Shown here: piece after piece, positions 1 through 8,905 of the stretch
Numbering within the stretch: the stretch's first letter is position 1
Layout of the letters: the number at the start of each line of letters is the position of its first letter
Translations under genes and position numbers: made by a program
Origin: Phycisphaerales bacterium
Lineage (GTDB): Bacteria > Planctomycetota > Phycisphaerae > Phycisphaerales > SM1A02
Assembly (NCBI GenBank): GCA_029268515.1
Contig: JAQWNP010000002.1
Span: 124,001-188,000, forward strand
Reading direction: 5' to 3'
DNA length: 64,000 nt
The notes under the pieces: generated by a model
Told to the model about the DNA's origin: nothing
The model's input: only the letters and a program-made list of their open reading frames with translations
Databases searched by the model: none

Positions 1-1
1 C

Positions 2-130
2 CGCCAGATGATTCTCTCGCGTGGTGGTAGTCAGGATGCAATGGATATGGTTGTTGAGTATCTTGGCCGTGATCCGCGGATGGATGCTTTCCTGAATCAT
101 CTGGGTCTTGATCCACAAATGGATCAATAA
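2..130 (+). CDS. M3 family oligopeptidase, C-terminal end (partial)
   Basis: The first 42 codons of the window are the last part of a gene that begins upstream. The residues SRGGSQDAMDMVVEYLGRD and the following HLGLDPQMDQ match the usual C-terminus of thimet oligopeptidase/peptidyl-dipeptidase (M3) enzymes, where a GGS-D-M block is followed by a G-R-x-P stretch and a short end. The catalytic HExxH part lies outside the window, so activity cannot be judged. A second, complete M3 peptidase lies at 41556-43256 but is a different subfamily. The family call rests on this tail only. Confidence 0.6.
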   Translation, partial: RQMILSRGGSQDAMDMVVEYLGRDPRMDAFLNHLGLDPQMDQ

Positions 131-221
131 GTTCTTCTCTTTGCGTACGTGGGTAGAGTTCATTGACTGCGTGTCGTGGTGCGCTCTCATCTAAACAGGC
201 CATTTTCTTTACACTTTCATC

Positions 222-923
222 ATGTCTGTACGGGTTGGTATCAATATCGTGCTGTTGGCGTGCAGTATTCCGCTGGTTGCAGTGGGAGTCATCTGGTACC
301 TCACCACGCTCCCACCTTCCTGGTATCAACCACTCGCAGGGGACGATCCCGTGGTCATGCGTGCAGGTGAACTTGGCGAGATGCAACTTGTTGAGGCTTT
401 CCAGCTCATTCGGGAACCGAATGAGCTGTGGCGAATTCGTATCGATGAGGCGGTTGTCAATGCTTGGATTGCAGCCCGTCTGCCAGATTGGATGGAGGGC
501 CAATTTGAGGCTCGGTTTCCCGAAAGCGTCAACCAACCCCAGTTGAACTTCGTGCCAGATGAAATCCAACTAGCCACCTGGTTTGGCAACACCGACTCAC
601 CATCTTGTGTTGTTGCCGGCTTTGAGCCAGAGGTGCGCGACGGTGAGCTCTTTTTACGGGTATCAAGTGTGGGCCTTGGCCGCATTTCAATTCCTGGTGA
701 CCCAATGGCCCGGGTCATTAAATACCTGCGTTCTGCGATCCCAGAGGCAGAGCTTGATCAAGAAATGGCTGATCAAGCAATCGCCACAATGCAGGGACAG
801 CAGGGGTTTTCCTCCATAGTTCCCCTATTTGACGGCCGTCATGTGTTGATCAGGGATGTGGTGGTCGAAGATGGGAGCCTCCTCCTGACGGCTGAGACCC
901 AGATCGGCGAGCTCTCAGATTAG
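222..923 (+). CDS. Membrane-anchored protein of unknown function
   Basis: This is a 233-residue protein with one hydrophobic segment at about residues 7-28, followed by a soluble, probably extracytoplasmic domain. The segment fits an uncleaved N-terminal anchor better than a signal peptide, because no clear cleavage site or lipobox is seen. The soluble part has a stretch reading IDEAVVNAWIAARLPDW, then beta-rich sequence. I do not recognise the family. The layout loosely recalls small anchored YpmS-like domains, but that is only an impression. It lies 91 bases after the M3 gene and 70 bases before nuoG on the same strand, so it may be co-transcribed with either. No strong ribosome binding site is seen before the ATG. 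Confidence 0.6.
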   Translation: MSVRVGINIVLLACSIPLVAVGVIWYLTTLPPSWYQPLAGDDPVVMRAGELGEMQLVEAFQLIREPNELWRIRIDEAVVNAWIAARLPDWMEGQFEARFPESVNQPQLNFVPDEIQLATWFGNTDSPSCVVAGFEPEVRDGELFLRVSSVGLGRISIPGDPMARVIKYLRSAIPEAELDQEMADQAIATMQGQQGFSSIVPLFDGRHVLIRDVVVEDGSLLLTAETQIGELSD

Positions 924-993
924 CCCAAAGCGCCGTGCATCGAGCGTGGGCCGCTGCTACGATTGCCTTCTCAGACAAGTCCCGGGAATCATC

Positions 994-2640
994 ATGCCTT
1001 CAATCACAATCAACGAACAGACCTACGACTTCGATCAGGGGCAGACGATCCTGCAGATCGCGCTTGATCATGACTTGCCGATTCCCCACTACTGCTATCA
1101 CCCTGAGCTCTCAATTCCCGCGAATTGCCGAATCTGTCTCGCTGAGGTTTGGGCACCAAATCCACGGAACGAAGGCAAGCTTGAGTCCATGGGCAAGCTC
1201 CTTCCAACCTGCCAGACGCATGCACAAGATGGCCAGGTGGTTTATACCGAGAGCCCAAAGGCGATCGCCAATCAAAAGGCAGTGATGGAGTATCTGCTCA
1301 TCAACCATCCAGTTGATTGTCCGGTCTGTGATCAGGCAGGTGAGTGTTATTTACAGGACTATGCCTACCAATATGGGCGTGGGCAATCGCGTTTTACAGA
1401 AGACAAGATCAAACAACCCAAGAAGGATCTTGGACCACATGTATTGCTGTACGCTGACCGGTGCATTATGTGCACACGATGCGTGCGATTTACGCGTGAG
1501 GTGACAGGAACTGGAGAACTCCTTGTGCAGGGCCGTGGCGGGCATGAGGAAATAGATGTGTTTCCAGGTATGGCTTTGGATAACGAACTCAGTGCAAATG
1601 TCATCGACATCTGCCCTGTTGGAGCACTGCTCGATAAAGATTTTCTGTTCCAACAACGAGTTTGGTTCCTCAAGAGAACAGCATCGATCGATGGTTTGAC
1701 CTGCTCTGGTGACAATATTTCGGTCGAACATAATGATGGTGTTGTCTATCGCGTTAAGCCCCGTCCCAACCCATTCCATAAGCAATGGTGGATTACCGAT
1801 GAGGTTCGCTATGGCTGGAAATTTGTTCACGCGGAAGAGCGGTTGCGAGTGCCAGCAATTCGTGGTCAAGATGCATTTGAAATGCCAGAGGCCGGGCATG
1901 CTTGGGAGGCGGCTTATCACGAAGCGAATGCCCTCATGCGAGCCTCTAAATCGATGCTCGTACTGGTAAGTCCAATGTTGAGTTGTGAAGACGTCTGGTT
2001 GTTGGCTCAGTACGCCAGCAGCTTGGATGCCGACGTGACCTTTGCAGTGGGGCCAGTGCCTCGACATGGAGAAGATAAAACGTTTCCGAGTGGGTATACC
2101 TCCTACGCAGAGAAAGCGCCGAATGCTCGCGGTGTACGTCGTGTCTTGGCCACTTTCAAAAACAAGATCGTTGAGTATGAATCACTGTTAGCACACATGG
2201 CTTCTTGTCCAAGTATCGATCTTATTTTTGCAACAGGGAACTACCCGAGTGCCTGGGCAACGGAGCAACTGATTACTGGTATCGGACAGGATCGCAAGCT
2301 CATACTGCTTGATACGCTGGAGAGTCAACTATCCCGTCGTGCGGATGTATTACTACCGACAGCGACTTGGGTTGAGAAGTCAGGTACGTTTGAAGACGTT
2401 CATGGTCGACTACAGGCTTTTGAGCGTGCCATTGAACCGATTGACTATTGCAAGAGTGAAGCACAAATTGCCATTGATCTTTTGGCGGACTTAAGCGGTG
2501 AATCATTGGGATACTTCAATCCCGCTAATGTGCGTGAACGTATGGCAAAAGTGACTGGTTTAGAGATGTTTATCAAAGACGTTTCATTGCCAGTACTCGA
2601 CACATCGCTTGATTCAGACATGGAACTCATCGAGCTTTAG
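994..2640 (+). CDS. nuoG: NADH-quinone oxidoreductase subunit G (complex I, 75-kDa subunit)
   Basis: NuoG carries iron-sulfur clusters that pass electrons through the peripheral arm of complex I. The 548-residue product has an N-terminal 2Fe-2S ferredoxin domain (Cys34, Cys45, Cys48, Cys73), the His-Cys3 4Fe-4S site (His105, Cys109, Cys112, Cys118) and a second 4Fe-4S site (Cys157, Cys160, Cys163, Cys207). A molybdopterin-oxidoreductase-like domain without cofactor follows, ending in the typical WVEKSGTFEDVHGR block. An upstream GTG at 946 would add 16 residues, but ATG 994 gives the usual ferredoxin start. The gene stands alone: nuoD, nuoE and nuoF lie 11 kb downstream, and the other complex I subunits are not in the window. 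It converges on the GH15 gene with a 35-base gap. Confidence 0.95.
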   Translation: MPSITINEQTYDFDQGQTILQIALDHDLPIPHYCYHPELSIPANCRICLAEVWAPNPRNEGKLESMGKLLPTCQTHAQDGQVVYTESPKAIANQKAVMEYLLINHPVDCPVCDQAGECYLQDYAYQYGRGQSRFTEDKIKQPKKDLGPHVLLYADRCIMCTRCVRFTREVTGTGELLVQGRGGHEEIDVFPGMALDNELSANVIDICPVGALLDKDFLFQQRVWFLKRTASIDGLTCSGDNISVEHNDGVVYRVKPRPNPFHKQWWITDEVRYGWKFVHAEERLRVPAIRGQDAFEMPEAGHAWEAAYHEANALMRASKSMLVLVSPMLSCEDVWLLAQYASSLDADVTFAVGPVPRHGEDKTFPSGYTSYAEKAPNARGVRRVLATFKNKIVEYESLLAHMASCPSIDLIFATGNYPSAWATEQLITGIGQDRKLILLDTLESQLSRRADVLLPTATWVEKSGTFEDVHGRLQAFERAIEPIDYCKSEAQIAIDLLADLSGESLGYFNPANVRERMAKVTGLEMFIKDVSLPVLDTSLDSDMELIEL

Positions 2641-2675
2641 TACGGTCTCACAAAGAAACATATGATTTACTTAGG

Positions 2676-4700
2676 TCAGTCGCCGGAGGGTTGGCGCAGG
2701 CCTTTGACGAGGGCGGCCATCGAACTCAATGGCTTGCCAGTAATCTCAGCGTGTTTGAGTAGATACTGCATCACCACAGTCATCACCGTTGCATGTGACC
2801 ATGACAATGGACTCACCGAGATTGGTGAACCAGTGTAAGGGTCGAATTGTTCAGCGATCACACCAGAGATCAAAGAGCGTTGATGCACCCAATCTATGTA
2901 GGGTATTGCGTGCTTCAAATCTTCGATGTTCTTTGCTTTGGCAATCTCATATTGCGCAAGCCAGAGCGTACAAATAGCCCATGGATTACCGGGTACTTTC
3001 TCAATGTCATCATGTTCAATTTGGTGGTAATAGTCATTCTCATAACGTGCCAACCCACCAATGGGTGTACCAACCCAGAGTTTTTCTTTGATGCTATTCA
3101 TCGTTGATGTCACCATTGGGTCATCAGGAGAAAACGCTCCGAATGCAAAGAGGCTATACATCGCTGCATCAACAGTCATATCTAAGTGGTAAGTGCCATC
3201 TTCTTGTGGCGTTGCCATACGAGCGAAGCGGCCTTCCTCTTCAACCCAAAGATGTCGGATGAGCGCGCCGCGCATTCGTTGGGCTGCTTCATGGAATTCT
3301 GCTGCATGGTCAGCAGCACCAAGCTCATTGGCGAATGCGGCTGCAGCATTGAGTGCTCCAATCGTTGATGACACAGTGAACGTATGGACGCCCCACCGCT
3401 CTTCCCAGAGATCCCAACTGGGTTTTGGAAGACCATTGTGATCGCGGTGCTCAAGCATCCAGCGGGCAGGGTTGATGATCAGTGGTGTGTAGGTGCTCTT
3501 AATGAACTCCACATCTCTGAAAACCTCAAAGTGTCGCCACAGCGCCCAGAGCATGAGTGCAGTTTCATCTTGCTGGATTGGTAGGACTCGGCGCCCCTCC
3601 ATCATCCATGGATGCCAGCTTGATGCAAATGTACCAGTCGGGTTGTACTTGTGAAGGAAGAAGCCATCTGGCTCGATGACGCGTTCACAGAAGCGAAAGA
3701 AATTTCGGCTCAACTCGCCCTGTCCAGACAATATAAGTGCATGGGCGCAGAGCGCTCCGTCCCGTGGCCACATATAGGAGTAGGTGTCACCAGAGAAGCG
3801 TGTGATATCCGAGTCGTTGGCAGCAATGATGGCGCCGTCATTGTCAATTTGGGTGCGGAGAATGAGCTCACTGCGAATGAACATGTCTCGGATTGGCTCA
3901 GCCAATGGAGAGAAGTCAGTTGGTTCCTTACATGCCCAAAGCCGCCAATACGCTTCGGTTCGACTCATCATGCGTCGTGCGGTCTTGCTGAGGATCTTCT
4001 GGTTGAGCTGCTTGATATCCTCGTACGACTCGCCTGCGCCCAGCCAATAGACCAGCCCACCACTGCCCCGCGGCTGTAATTGCAAGTTGAAACCAACAGT
4101 GGAGTCAACAGAGCCTTGTGCAATGGCATTGCAAGAGAGATTTCCATCTTCGGCGTCGCGCCATGTGCCCTCTGCTTCGTTGATTCGCTTGGCTCCGGTG
4201 CTCCAGTGATCGATGCCACACTTTCGATCATCACATCCATTGATAATGAAGTAGGTGCCATCTTTGTAGTGCACGAGACCAGCCAAAACCGGGTCATAAT
4301 TGACTGTATCACCAACTGGAGAGCCATTGACGGAGATGTCATGATGGAAGAAGACGCGAACGTCTCTGGGTTTGCTCGTGAGGTTGGTGACAGTGATATG
4401 TCTGAAGTAGACAGGTGATCCATAGTCAACTGCATCACAGCACAACAACTCAAGCTGAAGCTTCGGGTGCTTCAGCAAAACCTCAGTGATCATTGTGTCG
4501 GGCTTGTAACGAAGTTCTCGTTTCCATTCGGGGTCGCTGATCCAAGCAAAGTTACCATCGGCCCAGACACCAAAACGCTGTACATGGCCATCAGTATGGT
4601 TTGGTAGGCCAACGTGTGGATAGTAGATATCGCGAATTTGGTAGAGGTTGTCGAATGTGACAAGCATGTCACCATTGCCGACGGGAATATCACGAGGCAT
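2676..4700 (-). CDS. Glycoside hydrolase family 15 protein (glucoamylase/trehalase-like)
   Basis: GH15 enzymes are inverting exo-hydrolases that release glucose from alpha-glucans or, in some bacterial members, from trehalose. The 674-residue protein has the bacterial two-part form: an N-terminal beta-sandwich domain (about 1-260) and an (alpha/alpha)6 barrel. Visible landmarks are SYMWPRDGALCAHAL, the catalytic-acid region WDLWEERWGVHTFT, and near the C-terminus VIAEQFDPYTG then SPLSWSHATVM, which holds the expected catalytic-base Glu. No signal peptide is present, so it should be cytoplasmic. AGGGAG stands 7 bases before the ATG. The substrate (maltooligosaccharide, trehalose or other) cannot be told from sequence alone. 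Confidence 0.85.
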   Translation of the reverse strand: MPRDIPVGNGDMLVTFDNLYQIRDIYYPHVGLPNHTDGHVQRFGVWADGNFAWISDPEWKRELRYKPDTMITEVLLKHPKLQLELLCCDAVDYGSPVYFRHITVTNLTSKPRDVRVFFHHDISVNGSPVGDTVNYDPVLAGLVHYKDGTYFIINGCDDRKCGIDHWSTGAKRINEAEGTWRDAEDGNLSCNAIAQGSVDSTVGFNLQLQPRGSGGLVYWLGAGESYEDIKQLNQKILSKTARRMMSRTEAYWRLWACKEPTDFSPLAEPIRDMFIRSELILRTQIDNDGAIIAANDSDITRFSGDTYSYMWPRDGALCAHALILSGQGELSRNFFRFCERVIEPDGFFLHKYNPTGTFASSWHPWMMEGRRVLPIQQDETALMLWALWRHFEVFRDVEFIKSTYTPLIINPARWMLEHRDHNGLPKPSWDLWEERWGVHTFTVSSTIGALNAAAAFANELGAADHAAEFHEAAQRMRGALIRHLWVEEEGRFARMATPQEDGTYHLDMTVDAAMYSLFAFGAFSPDDPMVTSTMNSIKEKLWVGTPIGGLARYENDYYHQIEHDDIEKVPGNPWAICTLWLAQYEIAKAKNIEDLKHAIPYIDWVHQRSLISGVIAEQFDPYTGSPISVSPLSWSHATVMTVVMQYLLKHAEITGKPLSSMAALVKGLRQPSGD

Positions 4701-4778
4701 GGAATGACTCCCTTTAAAGAACGACTTCCATCATAGGTGATAGGCTGCCATGAGTAGAAAATTTATAGGTGGAGTGTC

Positions 4779-5072
4779 TTAGCCTGTACTCAACGCGGTG
4801 ATTCGTGTGTCCAAATCGTCGAGTTGGCCTACTTTGACACCATAGTTCTCGCCAACCTTAACGGCTTGCCCTTGGGCGATCTTTTGGTTGTTGACGAGAA
4901 TATCCAGGGGCCCCGAACCGCCGGAGGATGCATCGGTCTCAAGCGAAATGCCAAGATCGATGATCTCACCAGGTGTGAGCGTAGAGATTCGTTTCATTGA
5001 CAATTTACACTGTGCTAAACGGACAATAATTGGCACTTCAAGGGTCTTGATTGCTTCGAGTGATCTTGGCAT
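4779..5072 (-). CDS. FliN-like flagellar motor switch (SpoA domain) protein
   Basis: This is a protein of about 97 residues made almost entirely of one SpoA/FliN C-terminal domain: LEVPIIVRLAQCKLSMKRI, then LTPGEIIDLG, then LDILVNNQKIAQGQAVKVGENYGVKV. In flagella FliN forms the C-ring with FliM and FliG; related SpoA proteins serve in type III secretion. A TTG at 5090 would add six residues. ATG 5072 is used here, but neither start has a clear ribosome binding site. It lies between the GH15 gene and pyrB with no other flagellar gene in the 64 kb, so partners must be elsewhere. The family call is firm, but the cellular role is inferred. Confidence 0.8.
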   Translation of the reverse strand: MPRSLEAIKTLEVPIIVRLAQCKLSMKRISTLTPGEIIDLGISLETDASSGGSGPLDILVNNQKIAQGQAVKVGENYGVKVGQLDDLDTRITALSTG

Positions 5073-5133
5073 GTTTCTAGTATCGGCCAAGCGATCATCT
5101 CATCAACAACATGTCCTTCTGGAAAGACGCGAC

Positions 5134-6105
5134 TCAGCCCAACAATTCTTCTAGCACAGCCATGCGCACCGCCACGCCGTTACTGACCTGCTGCAGGATG
5201 AGGCTGCGGCTTTGGTCATCTGCGACGGCAGCAGACAGTTCAAAGTCGCGGTTGACAGGTCCGGGATGGAGCACTGGTGCGGATGGCTTGAGCTTCGCTG
5301 CCCGGGCGGGCGTCAGTCCAAATTGTTCCGGATAATCGGCACCGATGACGTCATTTTCGTGCCGTTCAAACTGGACACGCAACATCATGATCGCATCTAA
5401 ATCTGAAAGAACAGCGTCAAGATCATTGGTTATCTCAACGCCTCCACTGGCACCTCCAGAGGGCCTGGGTAAATGTAAAAGTGTTTCTGGCACAAGTTGG
5501 GATGGACCAACCAAAACCACATTGGCACCCATTGTTGTGAGCCCATGGATATTCGAGCGAGCAACTCGACTGGAGTCAATATCACCGACAATGGCAATAC
5601 GCTTGCCTTGAAGTTCATGCCCGCTTGGTACTGGGCCCTCTGCAAAATGTTCCAGAAGCGTCATCAGATCAAGTAAACCTTGAGTGGGATGTTCGTGTTT
5701 GCCATCGCCAGCGTTGATGATTGAACAATCGAGGTGTTCGGCGAGCAGTGCGGCGCCCCCACTGGGTGTGCAGCGAATAACGATGGCATCAACGCCCATG
5801 GCATTGACATTGCGAGCAGTATCAAGAAGTGTTTCACCTTTCGATACGCTTGAGCTTGAAGCGTAGAGATCAAGGACATGGATCCCCAACCGCTGAGCGG
5901 CTCGAGTGAAGCTGAGTCTTGTCCGGGTAGAGTCTTCAAAGAAGAGGTTGGCCATGGCCCTTCCAGCCAGTGGTCCGTTTTTTGGTCCTGGATCAGGTTG
6001 CTCGCGGAGATCGATGGCCCGTACGACAAATGCCGTCAGTTCAGCGGCTGAAAGCCCCTCGAGTTGAAGCAGATGTTGGGGGGTAGATGGAGGCACTGTG
6101 GGCAT
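5134..6105 (-). CDS. pyrB: Aspartate carbamoyltransferase catalytic subunit
   Basis: PyrB joins carbamoyl phosphate and aspartate in the first committed step of pyrimidine synthesis. The 323-residue length is normal. Key motifs are the carbamoyl-phosphate loop FFEDSTRTRLSF, SSVSKGETLLDT, the NAGDGKHEHPTQGLLD block, MMLRVQFERHEND for aspartate binding, and the late HPGPVNRDFE. No pyrI or pyrC follows; downstream on the same strand is the FliN-like gene, 61 bases away. The divergent lipoprotein gene starts 38 bases upstream, so the two share a very short promoter region. Confidence 0.96.
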   Translation of the reverse strand: MPTVPPSTPQHLLQLEGLSAAELTAFVVRAIDLREQPDPGPKNGPLAGRAMANLFFEDSTRTRLSFTRAAQRLGIHVLDLYASSSSVSKGETLLDTARNVNAMGVDAIVIRCTPSGGAALLAEHLDCSIINAGDGKHEHPTQGLLDLMTLLEHFAEGPVPSGHELQGKRIAIVGDIDSSRVARSNIHGLTTMGANVVLVGPSQLVPETLLHLPRPSGGASGGVEITNDLDAVLSDLDAIMMLRVQFERHENDVIGADYPEQFGLTPARAAKLKPSAPVLHPGPVNRDFELSAAVADDQSRSLILQQVSNGVAVRMAVLEELLG

Positions 6106-6143
6106 GCTGCAATTCTACCGCCGGTCTCGGGTAGACTGCACAT

Positions 6144-6845
6144 ATGCACCGCCCGACTTCAATTTGCCTTCTGGCTAGCCTGGTTCTGATCGGCATGGGC
6201 TGCCAGTCCAACAAAGGCCCCGATGTCTTAACGGTGGAATCATCGTCATATAACCAGGCCTTTGATGCGGCTGTGGAGGCAGCAAATCAGTGGGGTATGC
6301 CGGCGCGAATGCGTGATCGGCGAAATGGGGTTATTGAGACTGATCCAGCCATTGCCAGTTCAATATTTGAGCCTTGGAAGACGGATAACCCTACCTTTTC
6401 AGATGCCATGGAAAATACCCTGGGCATGCATCGACGCACAGTTCGTTTTGAATTCACACCAGTGGGGTTCGAAGAGTCAGTTCTTCGGGCAACCGAGGTC
6501 TTAACCGGCCCCGATATGGTGGCTCTGGGCTCGGCTGATCTCGACCTCACCGATTACAAGGGTGAACTTGAGTTGCGAGCTTGGGTCTTTCTTGAGCGGG
6601 CGGGGCAACCTGGCTACCAACGGAACTCTTGGACGCGCAATCGCTCGGGTGTTTTCGTTGCCAATGATCCAGGCAGGCAAACCCAAAAGGGCATTATCTG
6701 GACATCAGTGCATCGTGATGAGGCCTTTGAGCGTCGACTCTTGGCCACAGTGAGTCATGAACTGAGCCATTTATCCGATGAAGCAGCGGATGCTCAAATA
6801 CCGCCCACTCAGCGACCAGCCAATAACTGGGAACGAGGCCACTGA
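6144..6845 (+). CDS. Lipoprotein of unknown function
   Basis: The 233-residue product starts with a short charged region, a hydrophobic core and the lipobox LIGMGC, so it should be exported and lipid-anchored at Cys20. The mature domain reads YNQAFDAAVEAANQWG then RDRRNGVIETDP, a pattern seen in exported lipoproteins where a small alpha/beta domain follows the anchor; no enzymatic motif is visible. The C-terminal stretch DAQIPPTQRPANN is low in complexity and rich in Pro/Gln. A diverged copy of the DNA coding for it lies just past the stop codon, in the same reading frame (6855-6890). I do not recognise the family. Confidence 0.75.
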   Translation: MHRPTSICLLASLVLIGMGCQSNKGPDVLTVESSSYNQAFDAAVEAANQWGMPARMRDRRNGVIETDPAIASSIFEPWKTDNPTFSDAMENTLGMHRRTVRFEFTPVGFEESVLRATEVLTGPDMVALGSADLDLTDYKGELELRAWVFLERAGQPGYQRNSWTRNRSGVFVANDPGRQTQKGIIWTSVHRDEAFERRLLATVSHELSHLSDEAADAQIPPTQRPANNWERGH

Positions 6846-6890
6846 ACTGGGTTTGATGCTCAGGTGCCGCCCAATCAGCCACCAGCCAAT
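6789..6890 (+). repeat. In-frame imperfect tandem duplication across a stop codon
   Basis: Two 36-base copies, 6789-6824 and 6855-6890, match at 31 of 36 positions. They are 66 bases apart, an exact number of codons. The first encodes DAQIPPTQRPAN at the end of the lipoprotein. The second, read past the TGA at 6843-6845 in the same frame, gives DAQVPPNQPPAN and then stops at a TAA a few codons later. This suggests either a former longer C-terminus cut by a nonsense change, or a duplication that left the second copy untranslated. Confidence 0.8.
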
Positions 6891-7128
6891 CCAAGTTCTC
6901 GATAATGGGCTCGCTCATGCGGCAGACACGGCTCTTTAAAGACAAAATAGTCGTTTTCTGACTAAAATCGACGATTATGTCTCTACGAGAAATCTAAATA
7001 GACTTGGAAAGCGCTGAGTTTTCTTTGCCAGGGGCCGATCTATCGATAGGCTTAAAGGATGGCATTTTCGCACGCCGAACAATAGATTGCGTACCTATGA
7101 TGTCTGACCACGATCAGGGAGCAGGTTG

Positions 7129-8724
7129 ATGCGGGCTTCGAATCAAAACAAACGAAAGCAGCCCAAGTGTGGGCTCATATCAATGGCATTTGCAGCTGTT
7201 GGTTTGGCCAGTGGCTTGGCTTGGGCAAATCCCAATGACGCTGTTACTGGTTTAGAAGCGCTGGCTGAACGAATTGGCGATGTTCCCACAGGGAGTGGTG
7301 TTGCTGTTGGCCAAGTTGAGACCGCTACGAGTAGCGGCAGTTACGCACCAGATGAAAATGCGGGACAGTTTGCGGGTAAGACGATCATTGAATCTAGTGG
7401 CCCGTCTGGTGCGTCCAGCCATGCCACCCAAGTTTCGAAGGACTTGTTCGGTCTGGCCCGGAGCATCGCGCCAGGAATTGATAAAGCATATATTTATGAA
7501 GTCAACGATTGGATCAGTTCGGTTTTGCGAGTCGGAACAAGCGGTGTGCCGCTTGTGACTCCCTCTGATCAGAAAGTCGTGAACCACTCATGGATTGGAA
7601 GTGCTGGTAGCTGGGACAATCAGATTCTACGCCGAGCTGATTATGTGGTCGATCGAGACAATGTCATTATGTGTGTGGGCGTAAACAATAGTGAACCAGC
7701 CTATCCCCTGATGTCTCATGGCTATAACAGCATCAGTGTTGGTACCGTTGATGGTACGCATGCGTCAACCGATGTTGGTTCAGGTAATGATGGTCCGGGT
7801 CGTAACAAGCCCGATATGGTGGCCCCAGGTAGTAGTTTTACGAGTTTTGTTACGCCTGTTGTTGGGGCTGCGGCTTCACTGCTTCTTGAGACAGCGCGCA
7901 CCGATTCTGAACTTGTAGGCAACCCTGATGCACAGCGACCTGATGTCATCAAAGCAGTTCTACTTTGTGGCGCTGATCGGAGCAATGACTGGACCAATAA
8001 TCCTGTTGATGCGGGTGCGACACGAGGATGGACCGATCGTGGTCTTGATGAAGTCTATGGTGCGGGTAGCCTCTGGGTTGATGACAGTCACCTTATTCTG
8101 GCCAATGGCGAAACGAATGGCCAGAGTACCGTTCCCTCAGAAAACACAATCTCGGCACCAGGTTGGGCCCTCGATACCATCACGATTGGCGACAGTTCTT
8201 ATTGGCGTTTTGAGTTGACTGAGGCAAGCGACGTTGAGTTCTTGGCAACGTGGTATCGAAAAACAAACACAGTATTTTCGACTAGTTATGTTGCAGACTT
8301 TGATCTATTGCTTTGGTCTGTTTCAGGCAATGATCTCAATTCACTACTTGGGCAAGGCCCGCGTGTCTTTGGCGGCAATGTGACCAGTGAGAGTGCTATT
8401 GACAATGTTGAACTTATTCATGCCACAAATTTAGCGCCTGGTGAATATGTGTTGCAGGTGTCTCGTGTTGATGGCACTTCAAATGCAACGAGCGATGTGG
8501 CAGTCGCATGGAAGATTCCAGAATCATCAGAGGTCGTATTGGTGGGTGACTTCAATAATGACAACATTGTCGATATTTCAGATTTCTCGATTTTCCTAGT
8601 GAACTTTGGCATCAGCTGTGATCTTGGTGACGCGTGTGTCGGCGACTTGAATGGCGACCGGACGGTCAACATCTCGGACTTCTCTATCTTTCTTGTGAAC
8701 TTCGGGACGACTGCTGGCGGCTAA
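7129..8724 (+). CDS. Secreted subtilisin-like (S8) serine protease with dockerin-like C-terminal repeats
   Basis: The product (531 residues from ATG 7129, which has AGGGAG just upstream; a TTG lies one codon earlier) begins with a signal peptide ending near AWA, about residue 33. The S8 domain is visible from GSGVAVGQVETA through SSHATQVSKD (catalytic His about 98), VVNHSWIG (oxyanion Asn about 152) and SFTSFVTPVVGAAA (catalytic Ser about 239). The usual catalytic Asp position carries Glu64. A beta-sandwich region follows. The last 60 residues hold two calcium-binding dockerin-like repeats, GDFNNDNIVDISDFSIF and GDLNGDRTVNISDFSIF. It probably acts outside the cell. It converges on another protein with the same kind of tail. 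Confidence 0.82.
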   Translation: MRASNQNKRKQPKCGLISMAFAAVGLASGLAWANPNDAVTGLEALAERIGDVPTGSGVAVGQVETATSSGSYAPDENAGQFAGKTIIESSGPSGASSHATQVSKDLFGLARSIAPGIDKAYIYEVNDWISSVLRVGTSGVPLVTPSDQKVVNHSWIGSAGSWDNQILRRADYVVDRDNVIMCVGVNNSEPAYPLMSHGYNSISVGTVDGTHASTDVGSGNDGPGRNKPDMVAPGSSFTSFVTPVVGAAASLLLETARTDSELVGNPDAQRPDVIKAVLLCGADRSNDWTNNPVDAGATRGWTDRGLDEVYGAGSLWVDDSHLILANGETNGQSTVPSENTISAPGWALDTITIGDSSYWRFELTEASDVEFLATWYRKTNTVFSTSYVADFDLLLWSVSGNDLNSLLGQGPRVFGGNVTSESAIDNVELIHATNLAPGEYVLQVSRVDGTSNATSDVAVAWKIPESSEVVLVGDFNNDNIVDISDFSIFLVNFGISCDLGDACVGDLNGDRTVNISDFSIFLVNFGTTAGG

Positions 8725-8846
8725 GTGCACATGAAATCTGGGGCATTTGACCAGCTCCTTAATCACTTTCTATTCGAGATGGCATTACCTAGACCTAGAC
8801 CTAGGGCGTGGTCGGTGTACTGGTCAACGATCGATACAGTCATCAA

Positions 8847-8879
8847 AAAAGGGCGCCGTTTTGAAAACGACGCCCTTTT
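8847..8879. terminator. Two-way rho-independent terminator between convergent genes
   Basis: A strong hairpin is formed by AAAAGGGCG (8847-8855) and CGCCCTTTT (8871-8879), with one mismatch and an inner CGTT/AACG stem. It has an A run on the left and a T run on the right, so it reads as a terminator from both sides. It lies between the stop codons of the subtilase gene and of the opposing lectin/beta-helix gene. Confidence 0.85.
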
Positions 8880-8905
8880 GGTTGGTATCAAGGAAGAGAA
8901 ACGTA

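Noticed and set aside
1351-2067. 238-residue open frame antisense to nuoG
   Set aside because: It runs against a gene with all nuoG cluster motifs, shows no domain, and is a by-product of codon usage.
8791-8808. Tandem CCTAGA-like microrepeat in the subtilase 3' region
   Set aside because: Only three short units; too small to be an array or an att site.
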